64,000 nt of DNA from assembly GCA_029204225.1 (NCBI GenBank), contig CM055098.1, positions 23,315,367-23,379,366 on the forward strand, in the 5' to 3' direction. Both the position numbers and the translations under genes were made by a program. Every line of letters starts with the position of its first letter. Within the stretch, counting starts at the first letter, position 1. The notes below the pieces were generated by a model. That model made no database searches. It was given only the letters and a program-made list of their open reading frames with translations, and was not told where the DNA came from. This stretch comes from Diphasiastrum complanatum (taxonomy: Eukaryota; Streptophyta; Lycopodiopsida; Lycopodiales; Lycopodiaceae). Of this stretch, positions 23,640-37,974 are shown one piece after another.

Positions 23640-24782
23640 GTATAGCTGGGGGCTGGAAAATCTGGTTCCTACAGCTTTTCTTGGGAGCTGGTCTCTTGTC
23701 GCCCCTGCTTTGTCTTCTCGATTCTTCTTTGGCTTTCGCCCTCTCTTGGCGGATTGCATTGCTCATGTGGATAGCGGTTCTTTGCCTTTCTAGCACCTCC
23801 TTATCACTGAGCGAGAGCTCCTCCCCCTCTCTGCCCAAGCTTGTCTCCTCCTTTTGAGCAACTCCTCACTTTCAGCTTAGATCACCTGCAAGAGATTCTC
23901 TTGGAGTGCGTGCACAAGCAAACCCTTTCCAGCATGCTTTCTGGGGCTCCTTCGGCATTGCATCGAGCTCGGCTTCTTTCTTGAGCGAGTCCTGGTGCGG
24001 GGGCTTGGTTGTTAGCTCGGCCTATTATTCCTTCCTTTCGGTTGTCTTCGGCCATCTTCACCGATGCTCTTCGTCTTCGCTTGGGGCTACCTCATCCTTC
24101 GGTCTTGGGTCTCTCCAGGTGTGTTTGTGGTCACCTTATTGATGCTCTTGCTATCCACCTCCTCTGCTATCCTTTTGGGAGCGAGCACACAGCTACGCAT
24201 GATGTTGTCAGAGATGCAGCGGCCGCTATAGCCAGAGATGAAGGATTCCATGTCCTCAGAGAGCAGTCTCATGTCCTTCCTTCTTCCGCGTCCCACTCTT
24301 CCCGCAGGCGTGTTGACATTGTCCTCTCTCGGGATGGGCTTCGTACTTTGGCAGATGTTGTTGTTGCTGATCCCACGCGTGGTGACCTATTGCCTCACTC
24401 TGCCTTCACACCAAGAGAAGCGACAGGCGTGGCAACACAAGAGAAGGAAAAAAACTACTCCGACAGGCACCCCACTGATGCTTTCCTTCCCCTGGCAATT
24501 GAGACTTATGGCACTTTGGATCGACGCTTTGAGGATTTTCTTCGCATGTGTTCTCATCAGGCGGCAGAGCATCAAGGTATTCCTGGTTCTATTCTCGTGG
24601 CTTCTTTCAAACAACGTATTTCCATTGCCCTGCAACGTGCTTAGGCCCTATCAATTCTGCAACGGGCGATGGTGACTGGGTCTGCTACATCTCATCTCCC
24701 TTCATTAGCCGACTCGCCACCTCTTCACTTTTTTGATCTGCTGCAGTTAGCATTTGGCAGACTCCCACTGACATCATCATAG
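23640..24782 (+). pseudogene. LINE 3' end: RT thumb region plus restriction-like endonuclease tail
   Basis: Several frames combine into one protein. At 23650-23790 the third plus frame reads 'FLGSWSLVAPALSSRF'. From about 23840 the final frame carries 'DHLQEILLE' and 'HRARLLS', a TGA (23982-23984), 'SPGAGAWLLARP' and 'LRLRLGLPHPS'. A zinc motif follows (CVCGH...H..C, then a His-Asp at about 24200), and then 'SRRRVDIVL' and 'LADVVVADPT', which fit the D and D/E-x-V core of a PD-(D/E)XK restriction-like endonuclease. A TAG at 24642-24644 falls where 'LQRAQALS' is expected. The frame then runs on to 24782. The 5' half is absent. The clade assignment is by motif recall. Confidence 0.7.
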
Positions 24783-24975
24783 TTTATGAACTTTAATTTT
24801 TAATGCCAGGATCTGGATTAATCTTAACTTTACTGCGAGCTTCGCTCCTGTTTGAGCTTACTTTTGTTTAAACTTCCCCTTCGGGGTGTATATATCTTTT
24901 GCATCAATGTACCTACTACTTTTTCCTATGAATAAATGCACCAGGGTGTTTCTTCTCAACCTTGGAGATGCCTTG
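24783..24975 (+). other. Probable LINE 3' untranslated region
   Basis: Follows the last LINE stop. It contains 'cttcggggtgtatatat' and 'aataaatg' (about 24930). No poly-A tail or target duplication was found. Confidence 0.35.
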
Positions 24976-26355
24976 ATTTGCCACGATAGTCGATGATAAA
25001 AAAAATTTACACACCACTAATGCTTCGTGTTAGTTGTTTCTTTGCATTCTCGAGTGAGTTTCAAAAGCATGAAGTTCATGTGATCTCCAAGAATTTAAAC
25101 TTTTAAACTCGCATGTCAAAACCCATTCAGAAACTGACACCTTGGAGCATGTTGCCCACATGCACATTCTGTTGTAACCTCCATTTCTTTGGAAACGCCC
25201 AAAAAACAAATGTACCACACAATAAAGAAGCTCTTGCACCTTGGCATTACATAGGGGAAGCGCCCCCACCCCCCTCCCCCCCAAACAATAAAATAAAATT
25301 TGTTAGTCAGTATAAAGTTGTTGTACATAATGAAGCCCGAAAGATTTTTATAACACATCTTACAATGTGAGTAAAATCCTTTCTATAAGGGACCTTTATG
25401 GTGGTTCAAATAGTTTTGAAGTTATTATGTGTCCGCCTCACGAGCTCATCATGATGTTTGAGTGACTTTTGAGGTCCATTGTGGGTCTCATGAGCTTGTC
25501 GTAACCTCTCAAATGACCCTTACCACCAACAAAGGTTACTAGATGAACCATTCTCCCATAAATAAGTACATGCTCTAATTTCTCCAATCCATTTTAGTTT
25601 GCTTCATCCTGCATAGAGAACCTACTTTTATGTGTGCCCTTGAATGTGTGTGCCTATAAAATGCAAAATGTCAAAAAACATTATTGCCCATGATGAACTA
25701 TATGGCTTTAAATCCCATAAGGTAGTTCCATAAAGCATGACATGTTATTTTTGCATCTACTAGAAAATTGCATGTGTCAATCCATCACCAAAAAATTAAA
25801 AAAACAATGATTAAGCGGGTCAAAGAGTAAACATATGAGATCATTTTATGCTATTTTAGGTCCCTATCCAAGGGCATAATTTATCTTAGGAATTATACCT
25901 TGCGCTTTTTGGCCGCATGACCTCAAGGTCTCACCCTCTAGCACAAGCCTTCAAAAGCATGAAGCCCTTTGTCTAAGCCTTTACCCCTCACAAAATATTA
26001 GATTATAGGCAAGGGACTACAAAACCACAAAGCCCTTTATCCATGCCTTTACCTCTTCCAAATTAAGTTCATTCAAATCATAACCTTCCTTAGGAATAAC
26101 TTATCACACTTAAGAGTGCAATAAGCTTTTCCTAAATGAAAGGTTAAAAGTATATTGGACCTCATTTCAAAGTTGCCAAAAATCTAGTATTTCATGAGGC
26201 CTCACAATATGAAACTTCAAATTAAGCACCTTCTTTAACACATCATGAAGATGTTGAGAATTGAACAATGGAGTGAGTGGGGATGAGTTCGGTAAGAACA
26301 ACATTTTTGCCCTATTGATGCAAGTTCAAAACCCACATGTTGCTCCATTGACATG
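24976..26355. other. Unassigned AT-rich region
   Basis: No supportable gene. It contains a short C/A-rich run near 25262-25285 and otherwise unremarkable sequence up to the target duplication of the solo LTR. Confidence 0.4.
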
Positions 26356-26360
26356 TTTAG

Positions 26361-27222
26361 TGATAAAATTTTCAGCTTTTAGGACGATAATGATGTACTT
26401 AACAATCATAGAGAGTTATTGGTTGCTTAATCAATGGATCTATCAAGTTCTACACATTAGATCTTGATCTAGATTCACTACACATGGATTTAAGCAAGAG
26501 CAATGGATCAACCCATTATAAATTAGTGAGAGCGGCCTCACACGTGTGGAGTACTGTCCACAATACGGCCTGCACATGAAACAACAAGTACAATAGTCCT
26601 AGATAGCAATCATTCATAGAAATCACAAGACAAATGACTAGAAATATCACAAAAGTGTAGAATGCAAAAGTCTCATCAAACTTCTTAGCAAAATGATGAT
26701 CCTTTTATGGATCAAGTACATCCATGAGTCTGGTACAGTCCAGCAGGTCTTCACACGTGTGAAGAGTGCCACATCACTCGGATCTATCCATTTGATCCAT
26801 CCTTGATCCTTATCCAAAGTTGACCTTCTAGAATATGGCTAAAATCCAAAGAGCTAGTCTCCTAGAATATAGGATTATTCCCTACAAAATAGGATCTAAG
26901 GAAAATGGTCAACTCTTATCTTCTAGAACTCTATACACACGTGTGAACATCCACTTGCCATGTGGGAGCATTTACTCATGCACATGCAAGGAAAAGCTAA
27001 TTTCTAGGTGACTAGTCAACTTGACTAAAAAACTAGTCATATCATGTTCACACTAACTAGATTGATACAAAATCAATTTAGATATATACCAGTATGAAAA
27101 GTACATCCTTTCACACGTGGGAACAGGCTCCACACGTGTGAAATCAGATCATCAACATTGTTCTAATGTTTGATCATTATTTAAAATAACCAATGTCAAG
27201 TGAGAAGTGACAATTTTCAACA
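26361..27222. mobile_element. Solo copia-type LTR (862 bp) with 5-bp target duplication
   Basis: It starts tgataaaatt and ends ttttcaaca, with TG...CA ends, and is flanked by the direct repeat TTTAG (26356-26360 and 27223-27227). The terminal sequence resembles those of the LTRs at 3741-4391 and of copies A and B. No primer site or coding sequence is attached, as expected after recombination between two LTRs. It carries four exact CACACGTGTG palindromes (26539, 26752, 26936, 27131). Confidence 0.8.
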
Positions 27223-27227
27223 TTTAG

Positions 27228-28930
27228 AACCTTGTGCTCCTGAGTTAAAGTATGCCTAAAATTGTACATTTGTACATAAAATATGCCTAACATTGTAGAT
27301 TTGTTCAAAAAATATGCTAGTCTATATGTGGTTTGCTTTGTTTCACGTGCACTTCAACTACAGTGGCCCCTTGTACAATTTAAGATGTTGTTTTAGTTAA
27401 GCTGATGCGAGTCATATGTTACTTTGTTCTAAAACTCAACTTTGCGAAAGTTTTCTCCCAAACTCCAAAGTAGAGTTTATCAAAGTATGAAAACAATTCA
27501 CATATTTCTTGATTACTCAGTTTCAAGTTTGAAGGTTTTTTGAATGCTTAAAAGTTTGACGCTTTTCTTAAATGCTTACTATTATTTAACCTCTTGTTGG
27601 TCCTTACCTTTTCAAATTGCAAGCCAAAATGACGCCTTTGACTAATTTTTCCACGTTGATATTGATGTCCATTATATTTTCTTGAGGATAACCTTCTAAA
27701 ATTTCATCAAATAAGGGACATGTTGGATAAATTTATATTGTGTGGTGTTAGAAAGTTAGCTTATTGTAGTGCATAATCAACCACATATACTAGATTAGAT
27801 ATAACATAATTTGACTTGAACTTCTCCCATTTGTTTCACAACACACACACACACACACACACTCACTGGCACACACACATTTCCACTTTTGAGCAGAAAC
27901 AATGTGTGATAGCTTATATGTGTGATGGCTTATATGTTAGTACACCGAAAAAAAAAATTGGTTGTTCTCTACAAAACACAGTAAGGCTGAGTTTGACAAG
28001 GAGGAATATATTTTGAAACTTGACATCACTCTTAGAAAAAACGAAACCCATGTTGGTCTTTGGCTCTCTTCTATATATATTCGAACTATGGATCATGCTC
28101 AATAGCCAGATGCATATCTGAATGGTTAATGTAGTCACATGTTCTAAGCATGTGCTAGACAATTTTCACTCTCATGTACTTTTGACCTAGCTTCTACATG
28201 ATATAGATGCTAGTATGTCATTTCATGATTGTTGGCTAGTGGCATTGTTTGCTTAATCATGTACCTGCTAATATGTTTTGGATTCAAGCTACAAGAAAAG
28301 ATTTCATGATAAAGATGTGCTCTATTTTATAAGAAATTCAAATGAAAAGCACTTGGTGCTACATAATTTTTTTAATTCATTAGCATTTTGCTATGCAAAA
28401 TGTTACACAACTCTCTATATTAAATAGGTATTAAAACTCATGTTCTCCATACAATTTTCTTTTGGACAACCAAATTTTAATGTTCTACTTGGCCTATTTA
28501 AGGATCCATTAGAGCCATTGAAAATGAATTGCATTTGATTAACTTTTAAGGTAGGATTATTGAACAATTTGTTTATACCATTTATTTCTTAACCGCATTG
28601 CATTTTCGTAGATTTGTAAAGAAGTTATCTTAAATAGTTTATTAATAAATTCATTGTTTAACTCATGTATCATTGTTATGCTATTGTATAGTCCTTGTTT
28701 GATATTATTTGAACAATATCTATAAGACTAGGTATGAATTTCACTTTACTAGTAGAGTTAGCTTAATTGCTCTATATGCATGATTATGTGATCATGTAAG
28801 ACTTATTGTGAAATATAGCATTGTTTTAATTAGTTTGGAAAAATAAACCACTCTCTACTCATGATCACATGTCATCATTTCAAAATAAGGTATGGTCAAT
28901 AACAAAGAATCTAGTTTAACAATATGGACT
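27228..28930. other. Unassigned AT-rich region
   Basis: No supportable gene. It includes the (AC)11 tract at 27841-27862. Confidence 0.4.
27841..27862. repeat. (AC)11 microsatellite
   Basis: An uninterrupted AC dinucleotide tract. Confidence 0.95.
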
Positions 28931-28931
28931 A

Positions 28932-29056
28932 GGTAGCAGGCGTAAGCAGGCCCGCTACCGCGTATAGCAGGTAGTCAGTACCTACCGAGCCGCGGAGACG
29001 GCGAGGTAGGTATGACTACCTGGTACGCGGTAGCGGGCCTGCTCACGCCCGCTACC
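28932..29056. repeat. GC-rich inverted repeat (hairpin), ~53-bp arms
   Basis: Arms 28932-28986 and 29005-29056 are near-perfect reverse complements (shared 'gcaggcccgctaccgcgta' and 'ggtagtca..cctacc') around an 18-bp GC-rich loop. The surroundings are AT-rich. It directly precedes the purine minisatellite. Confidence 0.85.
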
Positions 29057-29085
29057 GGACGTAATTATCCTGCTCACTCCCACTA

Positions 29086-30942
<1,857 letters not shown>

Positions 30943-31107
30943 TGCATCATATGTTTATCTATACAACCATCAGATTTCAATATTGTTCTACAAATCCACT
31001 TATAACCAATGGGTTTCTTACCATCTAGCAAAGGTATGACATCCCATGTCTCCTTTTTTATAACTGCATCCATCTCAACATCCATAGCCTTTCAATACGG
31101 TAGTGAG
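30943..31107 (-). pseudogene. Ty1/copia RT N-terminal fragment
   Basis: Read on the minus strand it encodes 'WKAMDVEMDA', 'ETWDVIPL' and 'GKKPIGYKWICR', the conserved start of copia RT that precedes the 'ARLVAKG' motif. It breaks off after 'DGCIDKH'. It is more diverged than copies A and B and belongs to another family. Confidence 0.7.
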
Positions 31108-31644
31108 ACAAAAATTGCACTCTGATTAATATGAACAGTGAGTACAATGGCTTGAAGTAATAACTTCAGCTTGTTGAGCATGATAACGTTGGCTACAGAT
31201 AACTCTGATTGAAAAAAAACACTTACATAGCCTGATTCAGCTAGTATATATATTTACAAGTGCCGAGAGACAAATATCTTATAAGCCTTAAATGCCATTT
31301 ACTCTAGTTTTGTATATGTACAAAGTTGATAACCTCCCTTAGGATATTTTGTTGTCCAGCTATTTTTTAGGGTTGATGATAAGTTGGCGACATCGGTCTA
31401 CCAATGTAACAAAAACTTGGCAAGGAAAATGCAAAAAAGACAAAGGTGGGCCTGAAATGGATTCCAAGGCATTCTGGCCACTGTGTCACATTTTTCGTGA
31501 AGGTGCGAAAAAGGCGAAAAAGACAAAGGTGCTTTAAAACATTTAAGACACAAAAAATCTCAAAGGGAGAAAATGTGAAGGTCCGAAACATATAGTCGAC
31601 CTTTGATTTTCAGGATGCTCATTACTTGAACGATTTGTTTAAGG

Positions 31645-32304
31645 TTGAGCATAAGAAATCTAATGTTTCTTAATGAAATGATTAGACTACTGACTACTTA
31701 CTTTCTGATTAAACACAGAAAGACAACCCCTTATAATCTGAAAGCCAATGGATTAACTGAAAGAGCGAATGGGATATTATGTAAGATCCTAAATAAGATC
31801 ACTATTGCACATGCTACAAATTGGGATCAAAATCTACCTTCAGTGCTTTGGGCATATAGAAACACAGAGAGAATCACAACAAAGCAGACTTCATACTCTC
31901 TTACATATGGTATGCATCCAATTTTGTCGATTGAATTCGAGATGCCAACTTTTCGTATACAAGCACAACGAACGGATCTATACTGTATTAACGAGAGGTT
32001 GCTGAATATTGAAGAGCTACCCGAATCTCGAAACAATTCGAAGGTTGTAACAAAGAAAATACAGGAGGAGCAAAAGAAAAAGCATGATACTCATATCAAA
32101 ACTGTTGATCTTAAGGTTAATGATTATGCTTTGATCTATGAAAGTTGGCATCAGAAATATCCTGGGAAGTTACATATGAGATGGATGGGACCATACAAGG
32201 TCATTGAAGTATTTAAAAATGGTTCTGTCCAACTTCATGCATTGGATGGTGAATTATTGCCAACGCGTATTAACGGTTCCAGACTGAAGAAATATTATCT
32301 TTAA
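31645..32304 (+). pseudogene. Ty3/gypsy integrase C-terminal fragment
   Basis: Residues about 25-75 match the end of the gypsy integrase core ('KTTPYNLKANGLTERANG', 'LPSVLWAYRNTERITTKQT'). The Glu of 'LTERANG' is the third catalytic residue. The C-terminal part has 'GKLHMRWMGPYKV' and 'PTRINGSRLKKYY', the GPY/F module of plant gypsy integrases. The N-terminal zinc finger and first two Asp residues are missing, and sequence upstream of 31645 is unrelated. The stop at 32302-32304 looks like the natural end of the polyprotein. Copia copy B inserted about 195 bp beyond it, in what should be gypsy 3' non-coding or LTR sequence. Confidence 0.8.
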
Positions 32305-32499
32305 CAAAGGATTTCGAGGAGAGAATCTTTCGAAAATCTTTTGAGAACCTTTCAAGAATCTTTCGAGTATCATTTCAAAAATTCTACCTCGAATTTTTTC
32401 TTTTTCTTTGTCCCAAATTTTTTTTTCCTTCATTTTTTATATTTATTTCTTAATTGTTATTATTATTTTATTCATTATTTACTTTTTGGACTTGGTAAA

Positions 32500-33181
32500 T
32501 GTAAAAATTACAGCAAATAAGGATCCTAAAACACTTGAAATGATGAGGGAAACAATAGATTATGATTTCATAAGATTAGCACAAGTTGAACCATCAAAAT
32601 CCATCAAAAATCTATGCTTGAACCTCACTAAATGGCCCAAATCCTTGAAGAAGGCTTCACACGTGTGAAAGTACGGCCTCCCACAGTCTGAGTACTGTAC
32701 ACCAGACCTACATTCAATCCTATAATCATTAGTAATCACAAGTACTCAAACAATTATGAACATAGAGAGCAATTGCACCATTATGAGAGAAAAATCATGA
32801 AATTGCTTGATTGATTTTGGTGAGATATCATCACCTATATATACATGATCCATCACGGTTTTGGGCAGGTATGAGTAGCCCTAAACCTATACCTAATGCT
32901 AATTTTGGTGGATCTTTCATCCCTACCAAGTTAGGGTTGGAATCTTGGAGATCCCTCAACAATGCAAAAATTACCAAAAATAGCTCCTATTTTTTCTCCC
33001 TTGTATCTAAGCATAATTTGGACTCATTCCAAAGGTTCTAACACTTAGGTCTACTTGAGAACATCCTTATGAATGGAATCCTATGCTATTTGGCACGTGT
33101 GACAAGCCACATCATGACCATCTAACTATTTACAAGTCATATGACCAAAACTAGTCAAGCTAGAATTGTGAATTTTTAACA
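32500..33181 (-). repeat. Copy B 3' LTR
   Basis: 682 bp, starting tgtaaaaatt and ending tttttaaca on the plus strand. It differs from 37975-38656 in 'cctatgcta' versus 'cctatccta' near 33083. It carries CACACGTGTG at 32658-32667 and a TATATATA stretch near 32835 that could serve as the promoter in either direction. Confidence 0.97.
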
Positions 33182-33192
33182 CTCCTCCTCAC
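33182..33192 (-). other. Polypurine tract of copy B
   Basis: GTGAGGAGGAG on the minus strand, immediately before the 3' LTR. This is the expected place for plus-strand priming. Confidence 0.85.
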
Positions 33193-33195
33193 TAT

Positions 33196-34064
33196 CTAGA
33201 TTGGTTCAATCATTGCTTTACTAATCACTCCAAGTGATGATCTGAACTTCATAAAAGGTGTCTTTTGAAGTGGTTTAGTAAGTAGATCAGCTACACATTC
33301 ATTGCTTGGAACATGCTCCAAAGCAATCTCCTTGGCTTGCACCATTTCTCTCACAAAGTGATGGCATATCTCAATGTGCTTAGATCTTGCATGGAAGATT
33401 GGGTTAGATGCAAGGTGTTGGGCTGATATATTGTCATTGTAGATGATTGGTGCCTCCTCTGAATCCATGATCTTTAGTTCCACCAATAATCTCTTGATCC
33501 AAAGTACCTCCTTTGTAGTGGTTGTCAAAGCTTTGTACTCGGCCTCGGTTGAAGATAGAGATATAGTTTCTTGCTTTTTTGAAAGCCATGAAACCACACC
33601 TTCTCCTATGAAAGTTGAATAGGAACTTGTTGATTTCTTATCCCTCTTGTCCCCTGCAAATCTGAATCACTAAATGCATGAAGGTTAATCACATCTCCTC
33701 TATATAGAATCCCAAAATCCAATGTACCTGAGATGTATCTTAGAATCCTCTTAGCCTTTTTCCAATGGATATTCAATGGCTTTTGCATGGATTGGCTCAA
33801 CCTACATACACTAAAGCTAAGATCTGGTCTAGTTATAGTGATCCACATTAAGGAACCTATAAGTTGCCTAAACAAAGTGATGTCCATGAAGGATCTTTCA
33901 TCATCTTCATTTGGCACTTTTACATCTTGCTCCATTGGTGTGTCAACACTTTTGCATACTTCCATCTTAAACTTCTTCAAAAGACTTTGAGCATAGTTTA
34001 CTTGACTTATAAAGATAAAATCAGACCCTCTAAGTACTTCTATGCCATAATGAAGTGAAGACAC
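33196..34064 (-). pseudogene. Copy B RT end and RNase H (two frameshifts)
   Basis: The first frame (33606-34064) continues RT with 'GIEVLRGSDF' and 'TRPDLSFSVCRLSQ' and enters RNase H at 'HAFSDSD'. A single missing base near 33655 then shifts the frame. The second frame (33196-33597) carries 'SSTEAEYKAL', 'NDNISAQHLASNP' and 'RSKHIEICHHFVRE', the remaining RNase H residues, and ends 'ADLLTKPLQK', the normal end of a copia polyprotein. The junction with the upstream pol frame is also a 1-bp loss relative to copy A (near 34055). Confidence 0.9.
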
Positions 34065-36046
34065 CCTAGATCTACCATCTTGAACTCTAAGGATAGATCT
34101 ATCTTGATTTTTTCAATACCATCAACACTATTTCCACTAATGATGATGTCATCTACATAAATGAGTAAAAGTACAATACCAACATCATCAAACTTAATGT
34201 AAAGAGTGGGATCATATTCACTTTGAACAAAAGAAAGTGAAATAAGATAGCAATGTAGTCTTGAATTCCAAGATCTCGAGGCTTGCTTCAAGCCGTAGAT
34301 GCTTCTTTGGAGATGGCATACTTTGTTCTCCATTCCATGCTTGATGAACCCTTGTGGCTGCTCCATATAGATATCCTCTTCCAAAAAACCATTCAAGAAA
34401 GCATTAGAGACATCCATTTGACATAGAATCCATCCAAAATGTGATGCAAGTGCAATGATTACTCTTATTGTGACCATCTTGGCCACGGGTGCAAAAGTTT
34501 CCTCATAGTCTATCCCTTTCTCTTGAGCATAACCTTTTGCAACTAATCTTGCTTTATGTTTGTTAACACTCCCATTTGCATTCAACTTAAGCTTGAAGAC
34601 CCACTTGCATCCTATTACATTCCTTTGAGGTCTCTCAACAAGCAACCAAGTTTCATTCTCAATCAAGGCATCATACTCATCCAACATAGCTTTATACCAT
34701 TCTTTGGAGTTCAATGCATCTTCAACATTAGACGGTTCTTCAAAACTAGATAAAGCATAAGAAGTGGATGAGATACCCTCAACTTGCTGTCCTTTGCCTT
34801 GATATGTGAGCCTTGATGGCTCCACTTTTGCCCTTGAAGATCTCCTTGGTGTGATAGGTGGGTTTGGTGCTTGCTCCTCCATGAGCTCCTCCTCAAAACC
34901 AAGATCTTGCTCCTCGGCCATCTTCTTCTTGATTGTTGGAGAACTTGAGCCTTCTTCAAGCATATGCATATGATGTTCATCAAAGATGACATCCCTTGAA
35001 ACAACAAATTTGTTCAAGGATGGGAGATAGACTTTGTAGCCCTTGCTTGAGCTTGCATATCCAAGCATGATCCCTCTTGTGGAAGATGGATCCTCCTTGG
35101 TTCTTGTTTCCAATGGCACATGCACATAACATATACACCCAAAAACTTTCAAGTGATTAAGATTGGGTTTCTTTTCATACAACATCTCATAAGGAGTTTT
35201 GCCTTCAATTGCTTTGCAAGACACCCTATTCATCAAGTAGTTTGCACATACAAGAGACTCACCCCAAAAGGATTTGGGCAAACAAGCATCTAATCTTAAA
35301 GCCTTAGAACATTCACATAATGTTCTATTCCTTCTTTCAGCAACTCCATTTTGTTGAGGAGTGTAAGGACAAGAAGTCTCTTTCTTGATCCCTTCCTCCT
35401 CACAAAAGGCCTTGAACTCATTGGAGATGAATTCTCCACCATTGTCACTTCTAAGAATCTTGATGCTATGATTATGATGCTTTTCCACAAACAACTTGAA
35501 CTTTACAAAAGTATCAAATACTTGAGACTTGAAGGAAAGTAAGAACACCCAACAATATCTTGAGTAGTCATCAATGAAGGTTAAAAACATGGATGAACCT
35601 CCATTAGATTTGGTGCTAGCAATGTGCACATCCGAGTGTATGAGTTCAAGAGGATGAGATGACTTTGTGATGGAGTTAGGAAACACCTTCTTATGTGCCT
35701 TGGATAAGGCACAAGCTTCACAAACCTTGTCTTCCTTCCCAATAGACCTTGGTAGGCCTAAAGCATACTCCTCCTTGATCATAGCCTCCATGGAACCCGA
35801 GTTGACATGTCCAAGTCTTTTGTGCCATAAAGTAAAGGTAGATATCTTGCTCTTCTCGGCCAACATGACAACATTAGTATCCACAAATGCATCCAACTTA
35901 TAAAGTTTGCCAAGTCTAGTGCCCTTAGCCACTATCTTACCCTTCTTCTTGATGAAACATTCATTTGAAGCAAAGTCAACATTGAAACCATTGTCTACCA
36001 TTTGGCCAACACTTAGTAGATTCTTTGTTATTGTAGGAATGTACAA
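34040..36046 (-). pseudogene. Copy B integrase and reverse transcriptase
   Basis: A 668-codon frame downstream of the TAA. It has the HHCC zinc region (H75, H80, C109, C112) and the integrase core with D139 in 'HSDV', D201 in 'RSDNGGEF' and E237 in 'NGVAERRN', with the canonical D-35-E spacing. A linker with 'SSRAKVEPS' follows, then RT from about residue 448 with 'QMDVSNAF' (D545) and YVDD at 630-633. All catalytic residues seen here are intact. The apparent Met start is not a natural start, since gag-pol is one frame in copia elements. The frame ends at a 1-bp deletion after 'GCLHFI'. Confidence 0.92.
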
Positions 36047-36106
36047 AACACCTTGTATGTTGATCTTTTTGGAAGATCCTAACCAAAGGGGAATGCTACC
36101 AACTCC

Positions 36107-37162
36107 TTAAATATTACAAGCTTCATCATTTGCTGTATAGATAGACTTTATAGGTCCATCATAAGATAAGAGAGAAGAGAAAAACTCCCTTTTACTAGTC
36201 ATGTGTGAACTAGCACCCGAGTCAATCCACCAAGGATCTTCTCCTTTGAAGCTTGTCGAAGAAAATATGGACATCATGAGAGAGTCCTCATGTGAACTCT
36301 CCTCCTCCTCCTCTTTGCTCATGTTGGCTTGGCTTTGATCTTGCTTCCTCTTGAAGCATTCCGAGGCATAATGCCCCATCTTGCTACAATAGTAGCACTT
36401 CACCTTTGATTTGTCCTTCTTGACTTTGGTGGTTGATGGAGATGCCTTTGAGGGTCCTTCTTGATCCTCAAGCTTTGTAGACTTCTTGAATGTTGATCCT
36501 TTGCCTTTGGACTTGCCTTTGCCTTTGGTGAAGAGAGCTTGGTCATCTCCACCTTGGATGGAAAGCCTATCCATCCTCTCTTGCATTTGGCTCCTTCTTG
36601 ATTCCTCGGCCATGAGTGTGCCTTGGAGTTCTTCAAGTATGGGTAGCTTACCCATAATTGCATATCCCTGAACCAAATTGTCAAATTCAAAGCTTAGTCC
36701 ATTCAATATGAGTTGAACAAGCTCTTCATCCTTGATAGGGTCACCTATAAAGGCTAGCTCTTTGTTCAATTCCTTTACTCTTAGGACAAAAGTATGTGCA
36801 CTCTCTCCTTTCTTTTGATAGCTTCTATAGATTTCATTCTTCAAAGCTAACATTCTAGTTTGGTTCTTGGATTCATAGACCTTTTGCAAAGTCTCCCAAG
36901 CATCTTGAGCTGAAGTGCAATCTCCTACCTCTCTTAAGAGTTCATTTGCAACATTCATTTTTATGCAATGTAGTGCAACATTGCACCTCTTGATGTATTT
37001 GGCTTTTTCTTGAGGATGAATAGGTTCACCCTCCTTACCATTTACAATTTCCATCAGATCTTGCATGATCATGATAGATTCCATTCTAACTTTCCATATG
37101 GAATAGTTAGTTTTGTTGAGCCTTTCATTAGTATCCAAAAGATATGCATTTATAGATGCCAT
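36107..37162 (-). pseudogene. Copy B gag and protease, ending in a nonsense codon
   Basis: 351 codons starting MASINAYLL. Residues 1-180 form the copia gag with 'NYSIWKVRMES' at 19-29. A Lys/Gly/Ser-rich basic stretch spans 213-235. The complete zinc knuckle CYYCSKMGHYASEC lies at 256-269, and the protease starts at 'WWIDSGASSHM' with D314-S-G. The frame stops at TAA (36107-36109), where copy A has a Glu codon (GAA), so one substitution separates it from integrase-RT. The start is supported by homology to the copy A gag and by the position just downstream of the leader. Confidence 0.92.
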
Positions 37163-37962
37163 CTAGTCTCCTAATCAAGGACTTGACACAAATGAAGGTT
37201 ACTTCTATTGATTTGATTGAAGGTCTACCTTATCCCACTTCTTAGGGACCTGAAAAGATCAGTAATAGACTTCCTATAAAGATCTAAGAATGATCTCTAA
37301 CAAAATCAAATCATAGAATACTAGAAACAATGCACTTGCTTGATTGAAGTAGACAATACTAGTAGAATTGCCCCTCTTTCTATAAAGAACATTAAAGATT
37401 CCAAATGATCTGATCAAGAGTGAATTTCAGCAACCTAATATACTTCCAAAATCACTTGTAAAAGATCTAAATGGAACTTAATGAGGATGCAACACAATCT
37501 ACTATCCAATTACAAGCAAAAAAATGATCAAAATTGATGAAAAATTGATCTAATTTGGTGCATAAGTCAAGCAATGGTTGGACTGAACCTAAATAACTTT
37601 AGGAGGTGCCTACTACACCTTAGAACAGCCTTGAAGAGTCCCCAAAACTCTGATCTTCCCTCTCCTTGAATGCTAGAAAGCCTTCTCTATGAAATCACCT
37701 CCAAAACTCGCCTAGAAATCAATGCTTGGAGCAAGCAAAACTTGCTATCTTGGTAATGTGAATTGAATTCAACTTTGCCTCTGGTTTTAGACACCTAAAC
37801 ACCTGCAAATTAAGTCACACAACACCAATCTCCAATGTATTTGACTCACTTTGAGTTCTAGAATCAATACTAGATGCTAAGATCCAATCTACACAAGATT
37901 TAGATCAAAAATTGTGATCAAATTGAATGCAAACCAAGGATTTAGCTCATTTCAGCCTTTAG
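37163..37962 (-). other. Copy B untranslated leader
   Basis: About 800 bp between the primer site and gag, collinear with the copy A leader (15356-16154). No coding frame. Confidence 0.8.
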
Positions 37963-37974
37963 GCTCTGATACCA
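37963..37974 (-). other. Primer-binding site of copy B
   Basis: TGGTATCAGAGC on the minus strand, directly against the 5' LTR. Confidence 0.95.

Noticed and set aside
23566-23838. 90-codon basic minus-strand frame
   Set aside because: It is opposite the LINE RT thumb region, which explains the sequence better.
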